Shown here: positions 1 through 11,483 of the stretch, one piece after another
Layout of the letters: the number at the start of each line of letters is the position of its first letter
How positions within the stretch are numbered: the first letter of the stretch is position 1
NCBI GenBank assembly: GCA_003339415.1
Contig: PDHQ01000074.1
Span: forward strand, 85,525 to 149,524
Source of the DNA: Ophiocordyceps camponoti-saundersi (nom. inval.)
Taxonomy: Eukaryota > Ascomycota > Sordariomycetes > Hypocreales > Ophiocordycipitaceae
DNA length: 64,000 bases
Reading direction: 5' to 3'
Made by a program: the position numbers and the translations under genes
The notes under the pieces: model-generated
Seen by the model: the letters and a program-made list of their open reading frames with translations, nothing else
What the model was told of the DNA's origin: nothing
The model's database searches: none

Positions 1-865
1 TTTTCTTTTAAATCTTTTATTTAAATAAAAAAAGTCTTTTAAAGTTAATAATATAAATAAATATAAATTAATAGTTATAATTTTAAGTAAAAAATCTTAT
101 AAGAAAGCTTAGAAAATATATTACTTAAAAAGATTTTATTTATATTTTTAACTTTATTATTAAAGGAGTTATCTTTATAAAAAATAAAAATTTTATCCGT
201 ATCTTAGTTTACTATACTAAAAAATAACTTAGTAAGGAAAAAAGGGTAAAAAATAGAAAATAATTTATAACTAAGGCTATAATAACCTTACTTACCTAAA
301 AAAAAGATATTACGTGAGGAAAACCCTTTTCTTTTTTACTAAATTTTTAAATTATTTTTTTCTCTTTAATTAAGCTTTTAAAATAAATGTTAGTATTTTT
401 AATACTTAGTATAAGGTAGCAAATAAAATAATTCTTTTCTTTTTTAATAGTTTATTTAAAAATAAAAAAAAATTATAGCCTTATAAAATATAAGATTATA
501 ATTAAAATAAGCCTTAAAAGCTTTTAGAATAATATTTTTCTTTACTTATAATAAATTCTTAATATAAATATATTTTTTCTATTAACATTTTTATAATAAT
601 TATTAGAAAATAAGTAAAATTATAAAAAAAGAACTTTTTAGCTATTATAATACTTATCTATTTCTTTAAATTATTTTTTACTATTATATACTTTATTAAA
701 GCTTTTTTTCTTATTAATATTTTTAAAAATTATTTTTTAAAAAAAGTTATCTTTAACTTTTTACTATAAAGTAAATAAAATAGCTAAAATTATAAAAAAA
801 TACTATTTAGAAGCGCTTTTAATAAAGTTTTTTTTAAAAGTATTAAAAAAATAATTAATACTAGT
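1..865. other. AT-rich RIP-type DNA, no gene seen
   Basis: Very A+T-rich sequence with stop codons in every frame and almost no CpA or TpG. No motif of a known mobile-element protein was readable on either strand. It is probably an old, fully degraded repeat, but nothing here identifies a family. Confidence 0.6.
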
Positions 866-1046
866 AACTAATTTTTTAGTCTTTAGTTAGTTACTAACTA
901 ACTAAAGACTAAAAGTGACTAACTAAAATTAGTTACTATAAGGACTTTAGTTAGTTAGGACTTTTTTTAGTCCTTAAAAATAAGGACTTTAGTTAGTTAG
1001 TCCGGACTAACTAAAAAAAGACTAAAAAGTCACTAACTAATTTTAA
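866..1046. repeat. Cluster of palindromes built on TTAGTTAGTCC
   Basis: Two perfect palindromes are visible. One has 20-bp arms at 874-893 and 895-914 around a single base. The other is 22 bp at 993-1014, centred on TCCGGA. Further copies of GACTTTAGTTAGTTAG and its complement fill the space between them. The cluster lies where AT-only DNA changes to a more complex relic, so it may be the end of a DNA transposon, but no partner end was found. Confidence 0.7.
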
Positions 1047-4000
1047 ACCCTACTTATACGGTTAGGACTATCGCGTAATAAAAGCTATTATACGGTATAG
1101 AGTATTGTATAAAGCTTGCTCGTGCGAGGAGATATTTATATAACGAGAAAGAAATAATTACTCGTTAAGAGAGTAATCTATCGGCTTTATATATTCGAGA
1201 TTAGTATCGTTTTAAAGGTTAGAGGCGTTCTAAAGCTCGGAGGCTTCGTACGTAGTTAAGTTTATAGGCGTAGCCGAAAGTATAGGAGGGAGAAAGGGTA
1301 AGGAAAGTGGCCGGGCGGTAGAAATTTTCAGCCTGCTATTTATAGCTAGTAAGTCTTACTAACTATAAGAAGTGCCTTCCTCTTCCTCTTATACGAGAGA
1401 AATTTTCTTCCCTCCTTTATCCTTTATAGTAATAGTAACTTTATTATTATTATTATAATTACTATTATTATTACTAGCCGTAGCCGTAGCTATAGCATAT
1501 AACGATAACGAAGAAGAAGAAGAAGAATAAGTAGTTATATAATTATTATACTTATTAATATAATACTCGGACGCTTACTTTTATCGAATAGCGTTATTAT
1601 TATTACCCTCGGTACTAATAAGGAAGTGCGGGCTAAGTTCCTCTAAGCCGCTATTAGCGTATATATCCCTTTCGTATAGGATATTTCCGTAGACTTTTAT
1701 TAATTATTTAATAAGCTAAAAAACGCCGCTACCTCGCTAGCACGCTATATAATATTTTTTTATATTTACGCTTTAGGAAGTTAGCTATTAAGCTAATTAC
1801 GAAAGTTATACGTTATTATAGCTACTTTCGTATAATAATAATTTAAGCTATAGGCCGCTTCCTTATATAAGGCCCTTATAGCTATTATTACCTTTATTAC
1901 GGTAGTGCCCCTTTCTCGGGCTATTATTATCTTTATAGCTATTAGGGCGGGGCCTATAGCCTATATATATAAGATTTAAAGGGTCGCTACTATAACTACT
2001 ATTATATAAAGGATAAAGAGGACGATAATAACGATAAGAGCAAGGATAAGGATAAAGATAATAATAAAGAAAATAATAAGGATAAAGAAGATAAGGGAGA
2101 GGGCGAGGAGGCTAAGGGGGAGGAGGAGGACGGGTTAGACGACGATTTTAATAATATTAAAGATAATAATAACGATAAGGATAATAACGATAAGCTTATT
2201 ATCTCTCTTACTATACGTAGCCGCTTTTATTTAGCGCTATTATTAGCTTATAAGTAAGGTAAAAGGCGGCGGCCGATTTGCTCTTTTAATTATATAGCGT
2301 TAAATTTATAGGCCTAGTAAGTAGCGGCGGCGCGAGTCTCTTAATAACTACTTCGATCTTAATTATAATCTTATTTATCGTAACTAGTTATATAAGAGCA
2401 TTGTTCGGACCTTTCTTTATTATAGCGTCTGCTAAGTTATCTTTATTATTAATCTAGAATATCTTAGTAATTTCTCTTCTTTTATACGATTTATATAAAG
2501 CTATAATATCTATTATAAGCCTCTTCTCCCTTATATTACTAAGCTTAACTAAGTAATCGTAAAAGGAGTATAAGTTTATATAAAATATAAGAGGGATATC
2601 TAGTAATAAGAGGCTTTATATAATCTTTTAGAGCGTAGTATTAAGGGCGATACTGCTATTAATACCTTATATAATACCGTATAACTTACTTATAAGTATA
2701 CTTCGCGTTATATATTTATATTTTATTAAGGATTAGTATATAATATTATTATATATAGAAACTTTAATCTTCCTATAAGCTACCTCTTTACTTAAGATAA
2801 TTATAAATCCTATTTAAAAAGATAGGTCTTTATTATTTACGAATAAGTTATCGGTAAAGATCTAAAGCTTTATATAGGAAAGGTTAAGGGGGATAAAATA
2901 TAGTCCTTAATTAGCGTGCTTAATCTATTATTATATGCGGGCGTTTAGGGCGTTATAGTTTTCTTTTATGAAGTCTTAGACTTAAGTAGCGGTAGAGAGG
3001 TTATACGCTACTTCGGGCTAGCAGATTAACGAGATATACGCGCCTCGTACGCGTTACGAGAGGTACGCTTACGGCGCGTTTTCCGCGGCCAGGTTAATAA
3101 CTTATAATACCTTAGCCTATCCCTTCTACGTAAAGAGGATTGTATCTCTATTAAGAGAAATCTATCCGCTATTAAATTTAATTAGCGTCTTATGCGAGAG
3201 GTATATCTTCGGCTTCGTACGAAGATTCTGCTACTTAAGGGACTCTTCCTTAAGGGCCGAGAACGCGGGCAAAACGAAGGAGAGCGTATTATCTATTTAT
3301 ATTCTTATAAGGCTAAAGAAATCTAAGCTAGAAAATATAAAAAGGAGGCATAGGTTATATATTAAGGTTATTATCTCTAAATTTATATAATAGTATATAT
3401 AATATATCTTAAACTAGTAAACGCCTAATTTTATAATATTATAAAGCGGGCGATAAATATATAGAATAGTGCTTTTTAGAAAACAGTCCTTAATCTCTTT
3501 CGGTAATTATATAAAAATTAGTCTCGTTAAGCGATTATACGACTATATATATATCTAAGTAATATCGTATAGCTCTATATATATATTATATAATTATATA
3601 AAAGAAGGGCCTAGAGCAAGAATTAGCCTCTAGCTTATTTATAAGATTATAAGCGATTAAGTAAGTATAGTTACCTTATTAATATTAGCGTAGCCTTATA
3701 TAATAAGGCGTAACTTTTTATATAGCTTCGTTATCTTATTTTTAATCTTATATATAAGCTTTATATAAAAAATTCGCAGCTATCTATACTTAGCTAGGTT
3801 ATATTATATAAAAATAAAGATATATTAAGTAATAAGACTATTAATCTCGGCGTGGTCTAATTCCTTAAACGGGAGGCTAGGGGTTATAATAATACTATCT
3901 TAATAAAGTTATATAGTAAGGGCAGCGTTTTTCGTTTCTTTCTCCGAGAGGAAGGTAAAGGAGAAAAACGAATCTGCCGTATAGTTAGTAAAATCCTTAT

Positions 4001-4999
4001 AGCCCCGCAGGCTACGACGCGGAATTACGATAATAAGTCCTTTTATATAAGCAAAAACGTCTTTCGCGGAAGCTTTATTAAGCGCGTAATATAGCTTAAT
4101 CTACGTTATACGGAACTTTATAAAGCTACTTAGAAGATTAATAAAGATAGATTACCCTTTAATTATTAAGAGTTTATACGGTCTTATCTAGCTATAGCGT
4201 TCGCGCTAAACTATAACCTAGGAATATAAGAGGAGTATTAGGTTCTTATACGAATATAGTTTATTTTATATAGCTAGCGCGTAGCTAATATCTTTCTTCG
4301 TATAAAGCTTTCGAATTACCTTTATTACTTTCCGAATTATAATTACTTATATAATAATATCTAGAGATAAGGGTAAGGTACTATAAATATAAAAGTATAT
4401 ACCGAAAATAAGGAGCGTAAGTATAAGGCTATTAGGTCTTATTATATTATTTAGGTATTTTATAGCGAGCTAGAGGATTATATTATTATCGGCCTAATCT
4501 CGGAGGTCTTCCTTAAATATATTATATATATATTAAAGAGAAGCGTATAAGCGTTTAACCTTACTAATTACCTAATATACCTTAATAAGCATTTCTTTAT
4601 ATAATAATCTAATAATTTATATAGAAATATAGAATTTATTTAAGGAGAAATTTATACCGGGGTTATGCGTAATAATATCTAGAGGGCCTTAATAGATAGT
4701 AATCTAATAATAATAGAGGGTATTTTATATATCTCGTGCGGAAAGAGATTATATAAAAACTATAGCTTAGAAAAATATAGCCTTATTAATAATATAAAAT
4801 ATATTCTTATTACTAATTTATATAATATTAATAATAATCTTATAATTAAAGGAAATATTATCTTTAATTAAAAACTTAAATTATTAAGGCGACGGGTTAT
4901 ACGATTAATACTAATAATAAAACTTCTTTATTATATAAAGCGATATTTTAAAGATATCCTTATACCTTATATTCTAAAATAAGTTACGAAGACGTTCTA
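1047..4999. other. RIP-decayed mobile-element relic, family not recognised
   Basis: The base composition is less extreme than in the flanks and there are coding-like patches, so this was once protein-coding repeat DNA. Around 2005-2205 a plus-strand frame is almost entirely Asp, Glu, Lys and Asn. A stop-free stretch lies at 3022-3387 and is listed separately. No reverse transcriptase, integrase, transposase or helicase motif could be read. It may be part of the same relic as 5000-7630. Confidence 0.4.
3022..3390 (+). pseudogene. 122-codon open fragment of unknown protein
   Basis: From 3022 to the TAA at 3388-3390 one plus-strand frame has no stop codon, which is uncommon in DNA this rich in TAA and TAG. 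The deduced peptide has mixed composition with many Arg, Leu and Tyr, and includes the run ERYIFGFVRRF. It has no upstream ATG in frame close by, and a TAG sits directly before it. I do not recognise the family. It is best read as a surviving exon-like piece of the surrounding decayed repeat; chance openness cannot be excluded. Confidence 0.35.
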
Positions 5000-7630
5000 T
5001 ACGAGGATATCTAAAGCGATAATATAAGTAACGGAGTTATACCTTAGTAAAGAAGAGAGCTACTTCGCGCGGAGACGTATAAAAGAAAGGATATCTTTAT
5101 TTCCGTACGATAGGGATTATCTAGCTGTCTTTATATATAATAACGTTCCTAATATTATTAAAGTAAGCTCCTAGGCGATCTATATCTCCGAGAGAAAGGA
5201 GGAATAGCGTAAAGGTATTAAGAATATAGTATTATACGATACTAAGAGGGCTATTAACGTTAATTATACTAATCGAGGTCGTGGCAGCCGAGCTACTAAA
5301 TTTAATTATTACTATACTTAAGGTCTAGTTAATCTACGTATTTAGATTTTCTTATATAAAAGCTTCTACCTAGTCTTTGCCGATAGTTAAGAAATTTACT
5401 ACGCTAGTATCTTAGAGTTATCCTTAGTATTTCGTATAATAGGTATCTATAAGGAAGACTTAACTACTTAGCTATATAGTTTATTATATAAAGATATCTT
5501 CTTTTATAAAACGGTATATAAGAGCGCTTAAGAGGAGGAATTAAGTAGCGTTTTTAGGGGCGTCTTTATCTTTATATAAGGATTCGTTAAGGTTATTAAT
5601 AATATTATAACCTTCGTACTTAAGGAGGAATACTTTAAACTTATTATCTTTAAGCAGGTCCTTATCGAATTCTTTATATAACGTAAAATACGCCTTTCTC
5701 GCGCGGTTAAATTTACCTTACTTATAATTTATTAACTAATAGCCTTCTTTCTTATAAATAAAGTAGCATTTCTTCGTACGGGGTAATAAGTATTAATCTT
5801 CCTAGCGAACTTATTTAAATTTACCTATACGGAACTTTAGCCGGGAGGGATTTAAGCATAAAGAATTCGTATAGTAGCGTTAATTAATAAAGAATTATCC
5901 GGAAAGATTTCCGCGGTTAAGGGTAACCTAAAATAATATATAAAAGATAGAGAAAAATTCTTTATATAAGGGCTTTATAGAGAGAAATGCCGGCTTAAGT
6001 TCCGGCACCTTATAGTAGGCCTTAGTTATTATAGCGTAGAGTTAAGGTTCTCCTTCGCTAAGGGCACGCTATATAAGTTATATTTTCTTAATTAGTTCCT
6101 CGAAGATTTTAGGCATTAATTTCTTAGGGAACTTCCTTTATATAGAAGCGAATATTATACTAGTTTAGTTAGCTTAGTATTATATATAATTCGTTATTAT
6201 ATTAAAATATAAATCGAGTATCTAATAGATCTTATCTTACCTCTTCTTAGGTTTTAAATAATAAAAGTAATATAACTAAGCTAGGCCCGTAAGAATATCT
6301 AGAAAAATAGCGTAATATTAGTCCTCGGTAATACTAATTTTTCAGCAATATAATATAAAAAGCTTAACTTTATTATATAAGATATTATATAATTATCTTA
6401 AGTAATTTTAATCTTTTCGCTATCTTTTACTAAATACTATAACCTTATTAAGTTAAATCGGGCTATTATAAATTCGTTATATAAGAGGAAGGGCAAAAAG
6501 GGAGGGCTTTATTTATACGGTAAGAGTTATAAAGAGTCTTAAGGCTTCCTCCTTTACCTTATTCGAAATTATCCGGGGGGACGGGCGAAGTATTATCTAT
6601 AAAGAAAGGGTCTCGATAAGGGGGAGGTTTTCGATCGACGGGATAACCTTCTTAGCAAATATAGGTCTCGGGGTTATAAGGGTTATAGAAATATACTTAT
6701 ACGAGGCTTAGATTACGGAAAGGAACTTTTTAATAAGAGTTTTCTTCTATTATATAGTAACGCCTTATTCTTCGAGAAGTTAAAAGAAAGCCTTAAGGAA
6801 TAAGCAGGATATTTATTTTACTTAGTATTCCGACTACCCGGAGAAATTCTCCTACGCGCTAGCGGTAAGGAGGGATCCCTTAAGCTTTAAGTAGATTACT
6901 TTATATATAATCTTTCCTACGTATATCGTAAGTTTAACCTCTAAGGGGCCGCTTACGATTTTTAGGTTAGTTTCCTAGAAATTTAGGTTTATCTTTACTT
7001 ACTATATATAGACCGGGATAGTGCTTCCTTTAGCTATTTCTTCGTATATAATTAGGTTAATTCCTTAAGTCTAAGTCGAGGCTAAGGTTACCTAAGTTTA
7101 AGTTTATTTTAGCTATAAAGGCGTAGGCGAGGGCGCGTTCGAAAGTGCTAAGGGCGTATAAGAGTTCTTATTAGATAATAGAGCGCGTAAAGCTATCGTT
7201 TATTATCTAAATAAGTCCGGTATAGGTAAAAAAGTCCTATCTTCTTTCTTTCTATTATATATAGTAGTTATTATATAAGCCGCTAAGTTATATAAGAAAG
7301 TAAGGTTAAGTATAACGGAATATTAGTCCTTTTTTCCGCGGTCGTCTCTTTTATCTTAGCTAATCTATATATTTTCCGATATACTAATTAATATTAAACG
7401 GGCTATCCGTTACTAATAATAAAGGGGTCCTAAAAAGGAGTATATTATTATAATTACCTTTTATATATAATATACGAGAGGGCAGCTATCTAAATACTTA
7501 ATCGAATATATAAAGTAATAATAAGGAATATATAGAGTAGAGAGAGGAGTTATAAGATTAGAAGGATCTTATATAAAGGGTCCCTATAACTTATAGGGGC
7601 TATATAATTATACAAGGCTATATAGGCAGC
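5000..7630. pseudogene. RIP-decayed long coding region, strand and family uncertain
   Basis: Both strands can be read over long distances if TAA and TAG are treated as former CAA, CAG or TGG codons. The minus strand gives the more protein-like product, for example RTFLPIPDLFR near 7.2 kb. No catalytic motif was found. It abuts the 3' side of the minus-strand Gypsy fragment at about 7640, where the RNase H similarity stops. It is therefore either a different older element or a strongly diverged Gypsy 3' half. No integrase zinc motif or DDE spacing was seen, so the first is preferred. Confidence 0.35.
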
Positions 7631-7639
7631 GACGCGAGG

Positions 7640-9960
7640 CTATAAGGTATCGTAAGATGCCTTAATAATAATTAAAATCTTATTAAGTAAAAATAGGCGC
7701 GGAAATAAAAATAAACTTAAGTATATTAAAAATAAGCTAATATTAATTTATCTAATAAAAAGGCGCGCCGCGTTTAGTTAATTTAATTAAGGGTATTATA
7801 AAGGCTAAGAACCGTAAGATAAAGTTATAATAAAAGTTAGCAAACTTAAGAAAACTGCGAACGCCCTAAATATAGGTTAGCGCCTTTTATTCGAAGATAG
7901 CGGTAACTTTCGCTAAGTCTAGCTATACCTCTTTCCTAATATAGACGATAAAATTAAGGTACTTAACTTTATATATAGTAAAGTTATACTTAGTAAAGTT
8001 AAGAAAAAGCCTAGCTTAGTAAAGGCGCGAAAATATAACGCGAACTTTACGCTAATAGTTAAAATATAAGCCGCCTAAGTAAATAAAAATATTATTAAAG
8101 TAAGCTATAATAAAGTCTTTAAGGAAGTTGCTAAGGGCTATATTAATATAGTGTTAGAATATAGCGGGCGCGCTTATAAGGCTAAATAAATAAATAAAGT
8201 ATTTAAAGAGATTAAACCGGGTATAGAAAATAATAAGGTATTTCTCGCCCTTCGCGATATAAAGTTTATAGAAAATAGTATAAATATTTAATCTTATAAA
8301 CTAGCGGGCACCTAAAAAGCTATAAAGCGTCTCTTTAATAAGCGGAAAAAAGTAGCAGTCTTACTTAGTTACTTTATTTAAGGTATAGTAATCGATATAA
8401 AAGCGCTACCCGCTACCTAGCTTTTTAGTAAATAAGATAAAGGCAGCTATAGATAATAAGCTTATATAAATTTACCCCTTATCTATTAAGTTAATAATTT
8501 ACTTATATACCTTAAGGAGATAATTATAAGGTATATTATAAAGCGGCCCTTAAGGTAAGGGAGGTAAAGATCCGTTAAGCTAGCAGCGTAACCGGATATA
8601 ATAATTATAGCTATTATAGTAAGGGGGTAAAACTCTCGCCTTCTCCTTATTAAAAAAGTTAGCAAAGTCTAACACCTTAGGGGGTAAGGAAAAGACTATA
8701 GCTAAGGTAGAGGTATCGATATAAAAAATATAAGAGATATCCCTTAAGCTAGTTATAAGGAACTAATAGCTTATTCGCTATTAGGCCTTATAATAGATAA
8801 GGGCTATAAAAATAAAGCTAAGGATAGCTATAATAAGGAAGTTAACTTAGCGGGACTTAGAATAGGGAATAATTAAATCGCTAGTAAAGTATATTATAAC
8901 CTCCCGCTTACTAAGGCGTAGTAAGATATTATTACGCGCTATCTAATATAAGCTAAAAATTAAGTTTTAAGTAAGGCCTAGGATTATATATACTATAATA
9001 AGTAATTACTAGCTATTAATATTAGCTATAAAATAAATAAGGTAGCGGATAAAAAAGTATAGCTTAAAATATATACGCTATTAGTAGCGCGTCTATATAA
9101 TAATATAGATTACTTATAAGCGAGGAAGGGGAATCTGCTTAAGCTAGTAATATTAGATAAAAGATTTACTTATAATAGTATAGTAATTATAGCTATTATC
9201 TACCTATATAATAATAAAAAATATAAAGTTTATAAGTATAAATAAGAGAAGAGGAGGCGAGTCTATATTTCGACTAATATTTATAAAATAATTATATAGT
9301 ATTTTATAAGTAATATTACTATAAAAGGTCCCCCCTTATAAGAAACTTAATATAAGGGGGACTTATTTCCTTAATTTAAGGCGATAATCTCCTCTTTTTT
9401 TATAATATTTATAAAATAAACTAAAAAAGTTAGAAGGGGAGGGTTAAGCTTATAATCGCGTAAGAAATAACTAATACTACTATAATAAAGGTAATAACTA
9501 TTAGCGCGCTATTTCGTAATCTTATTATTACTCGCCTAAGCTACTTAATAATAAGTTTTATCGCCGCGGCTAGCTTAACCGCGAGAGGGGGGACTACTAC
9601 GCTTATTAAAGCATAGCTAGGTGCCAGTCTAATATATATTTATTATTAGGGTATCTTAGGATAGTTTTAAAATAAAGGGTAGGGGTACTTAGCTTTTATT
9701 TTTAAGGCGGAATAATTTAATATTTATAATAATAGCGCGGATTTTAGCTATAATAATAATATACTCGGTAAGAGGAATATTATATTTTATATAATATTAG
9801 TAAAAGGCTAAGGTAAAAGCGCGACGGAGGCGTATAATTTTAATCTTATTAGCTTACTTAGCGCTATCTATTAAAGCGAGCTTAGCTTTAAAGTAAATAA
9901 AAAAGTTAAAGAAAGACTTAAAAGCGCTTTATATAAAATATTTAAGTTTTATTATCGCTA
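7640..9960 (-). pseudogene. Ty3/Gypsy pol fragment with upstream remains
   Basis: On the minus strand from about 8.45 kb downward the frame follows Gypsy reverse transcriptase. It reads RFYIDYYTLNKVTK, then KEYLIIFYTRFNLFKYF-like sequence, then AYFNNIFIY, and later RSFLKFANFYYNF. RNase H-like KLTKRGAPFY follows, and the similarity ends near 7640. The catalytic YxDD motif at 8091-8102 reads Tyr-Phe-Asn-Asn, so both metal-binding Asp residues are lost by G-to-A change. Stops are of the Gln/Trp-to-TAA/TAG type. Sequence from 8.5 to 10 kb should hold protease and gag by element order, but I could not read their motifs. No LTRs were found, so this is a truncated dead copy. Confidence 0.8.
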
Positions 9961-10383
9961 TCTAATATTAGTATAAGTTAGTAAATATAATATTAAGGTA
10001 ATTTAGAAAATAGTTAGGGTTATATTTATACTTATCGCCTTACTTAAAAAATAGGGCTACTTTAGCTTAAACTATAAGAGATAAGTATTAGTATAAAAAT
10101 ACCTATTAGTTATAAGCGGTGCTAATAAAAGCCTAATCCGCTTATAGCTTATAAGATATTAAGGAACGCTATATTAGAAAGAGATTCTTATCGCTATTAA
10201 ATAGTAAGCTAAGAGGTAATAGCTTATAGCGGGGACGCGATTATTATTACTTAAGTAGCTATATAAACTAATATTATTAGCGTATAAGGTTTTAAAGCTT
10301 TATAATAATAGCTTATTACTCTAAAAGCTAAGCAATAATAGCTTATTAACTATTAAAGTTATCTATAATAAAAGTTATTTTAC
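9961..10383. other. AT-rich spacer, no gene seen
   Basis: RIP-type sequence between the Gypsy fragment and the split LTR relic. It holds short repeats of AGCTTATTAG type and nothing recognisable. Confidence 0.5.
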
Positions 10384-10428
10384 TATAAAGGTCTTATACT
10401 CTATTACTTTTATAAAAAGCTAACTTTA
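10384..10428 (+). repeat. Left piece of a RIP-mutated LTR (same family as 47334-47582)
   Basis: The 45 bp up to the Copia insertion align with the start of the solo LTR at 47334, for example AGGTCTTATACTCTATTACT against AGGTCTTACGCTTTATTGCT. The differences are largely C-to-T and G-to-A. The rest of the same LTR continues at 16693 on the other side of the Copia element. The last five bases, CTTTA, are the Copia target duplication. Confidence 0.8.
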
Positions 10429-10478
10429 TTAAAAGGTTATACATAGTGGAGATAAATAGTAACGGATTGGGAAAAAAT

Positions 10479-10515
10479 ATCACGTGATAGAGTGAGAAGA
10501 GAGGTATCACGTGAT
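10479..10515. promoter_or_regulatory. Paired ATCACGTGAT (E-box-like) palindromes in the LTR
   Basis: ATCACGTGAT occurs at 10479-10488 and again at 10506-10515, and the pair is conserved in the other LTR. TCACGTGA is the core bound by fungal bHLH factors of the Pho4/Cbf1 type (established knowledge). In element orientation the pair lies close to the LTR's 3' end rather than in U3, so promoter function is uncertain. Confidence 0.3.
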
Positions 10516-10825
10516 GGTCAGATGGAGGAAAAAAATGAAGAATTAAAGGCAGGAGAGGTGATTGAATTGTGAGTGTGAGCTGATAATACTAACAAAGTAG
10601 GTAAGAAAACCCTCCTTCTTTTATAGACAATTTCTCAGTAATAAAGGTACTTTCTAAGATACTTCTAAGTCCTCGGCTATAGTACTCTAACGTAGCTGTA
10701 AGACCTTTCTGCTCTCTTATTTATAGGTATTTTCCTTCTTTAGTTATTTAACTTAAAAGATTAAGGATTTGCGGTAAGACTTATATATGATGCATACGAT
10801 CGAGGCTATGCAAGCGCTTGGGCTC

Positions 10826-10894
10826 GCGTACGCTTAGGCCCTGTAAGCGCGTACGCTTGGGCCCTGTAAGCGCTATATGTGAGACCCTGTAAGC
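10826..10894. repeat. Three 23-bp tandem repeats in Copia LTR
   Basis: Units at 10826, 10849 and 10872 each end in CCCTGTAAGC; the third is more diverged. The same array is at 16338-16406 in the other LTR, so it predates this insertion. The cluster is G+C-rich against the AT-rich surroundings. Confidence 0.85.
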
Positions 10895-11175
10895 GCTGTG
10901 TAACAGGCGCTATAGGGCCTGTGCGTATGCTATAGTAAGTCCCTATAGGGCCCTAGTATATATAGCTTATTCCTCTTTTATACTATAAGTCTTAGGCTAT
11001 ATTATAAGCTTATCTCTTATCTAATTAAGATAAAAAAATATATATTATATAGCGTTTTAAAAAGGCTTTTATATAATATAAATATTACCTTAGAAAACTA
11101 GCTTTAAGTATTTATAAATAATTATATAAGCCTATTATAGCTATATATAGCTGTATTTTTATGTTTACTCTTACA

Positions 11176-11187
11176 GCCTCCCTTAAA
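11176..11187 (-). other. Polypurine tract of Copia copy 1
   Basis: On the minus strand TTTAAGGGAGGC directly precedes the 3' LTR. This is the position and composition expected of the plus-strand primer. Confidence 0.8.
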
Positions 11188-11483
11188 GTGTATATTATAT
11201 ATACTCTTTACTGGATTTTTTATATTTATCTTCTGAGAATAGGAAATTATTTATATATAAGTGTGGAAAAATATTTAAAAACCACGAGATAGCAAAACCT
11301 AGTAGGAAAAAAGCTTATCTCTTAATATTATTATTAGTAAAAACCTATAAGGAAAAATACTAATAGTTATATTTATACTAGTAAAACCTTTTATAAGGAA
11401 AATAACTAGATTTATATAGAGGAAAAGCTTAAAAGCAAGTAAAGACTTAAAAAACCTCTATTATAATAAGGAATAGTAATTAT

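Larger units (their letters stand above)
10429..11175 (-). repeat. 3' LTR of Copia copy 1
   Basis: 747 bp, matching 15941-16687 end to end. In element orientation it starts TGTAAGAGTAAAC and ends CCTTTTAA. It keeps more TG and CA dinucleotides than the other LTR, so this copy is nearer the ancestral sequence. It contains two ATCACGTGAT palindromes and a triple 23-bp repeat. Confidence 0.93.
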
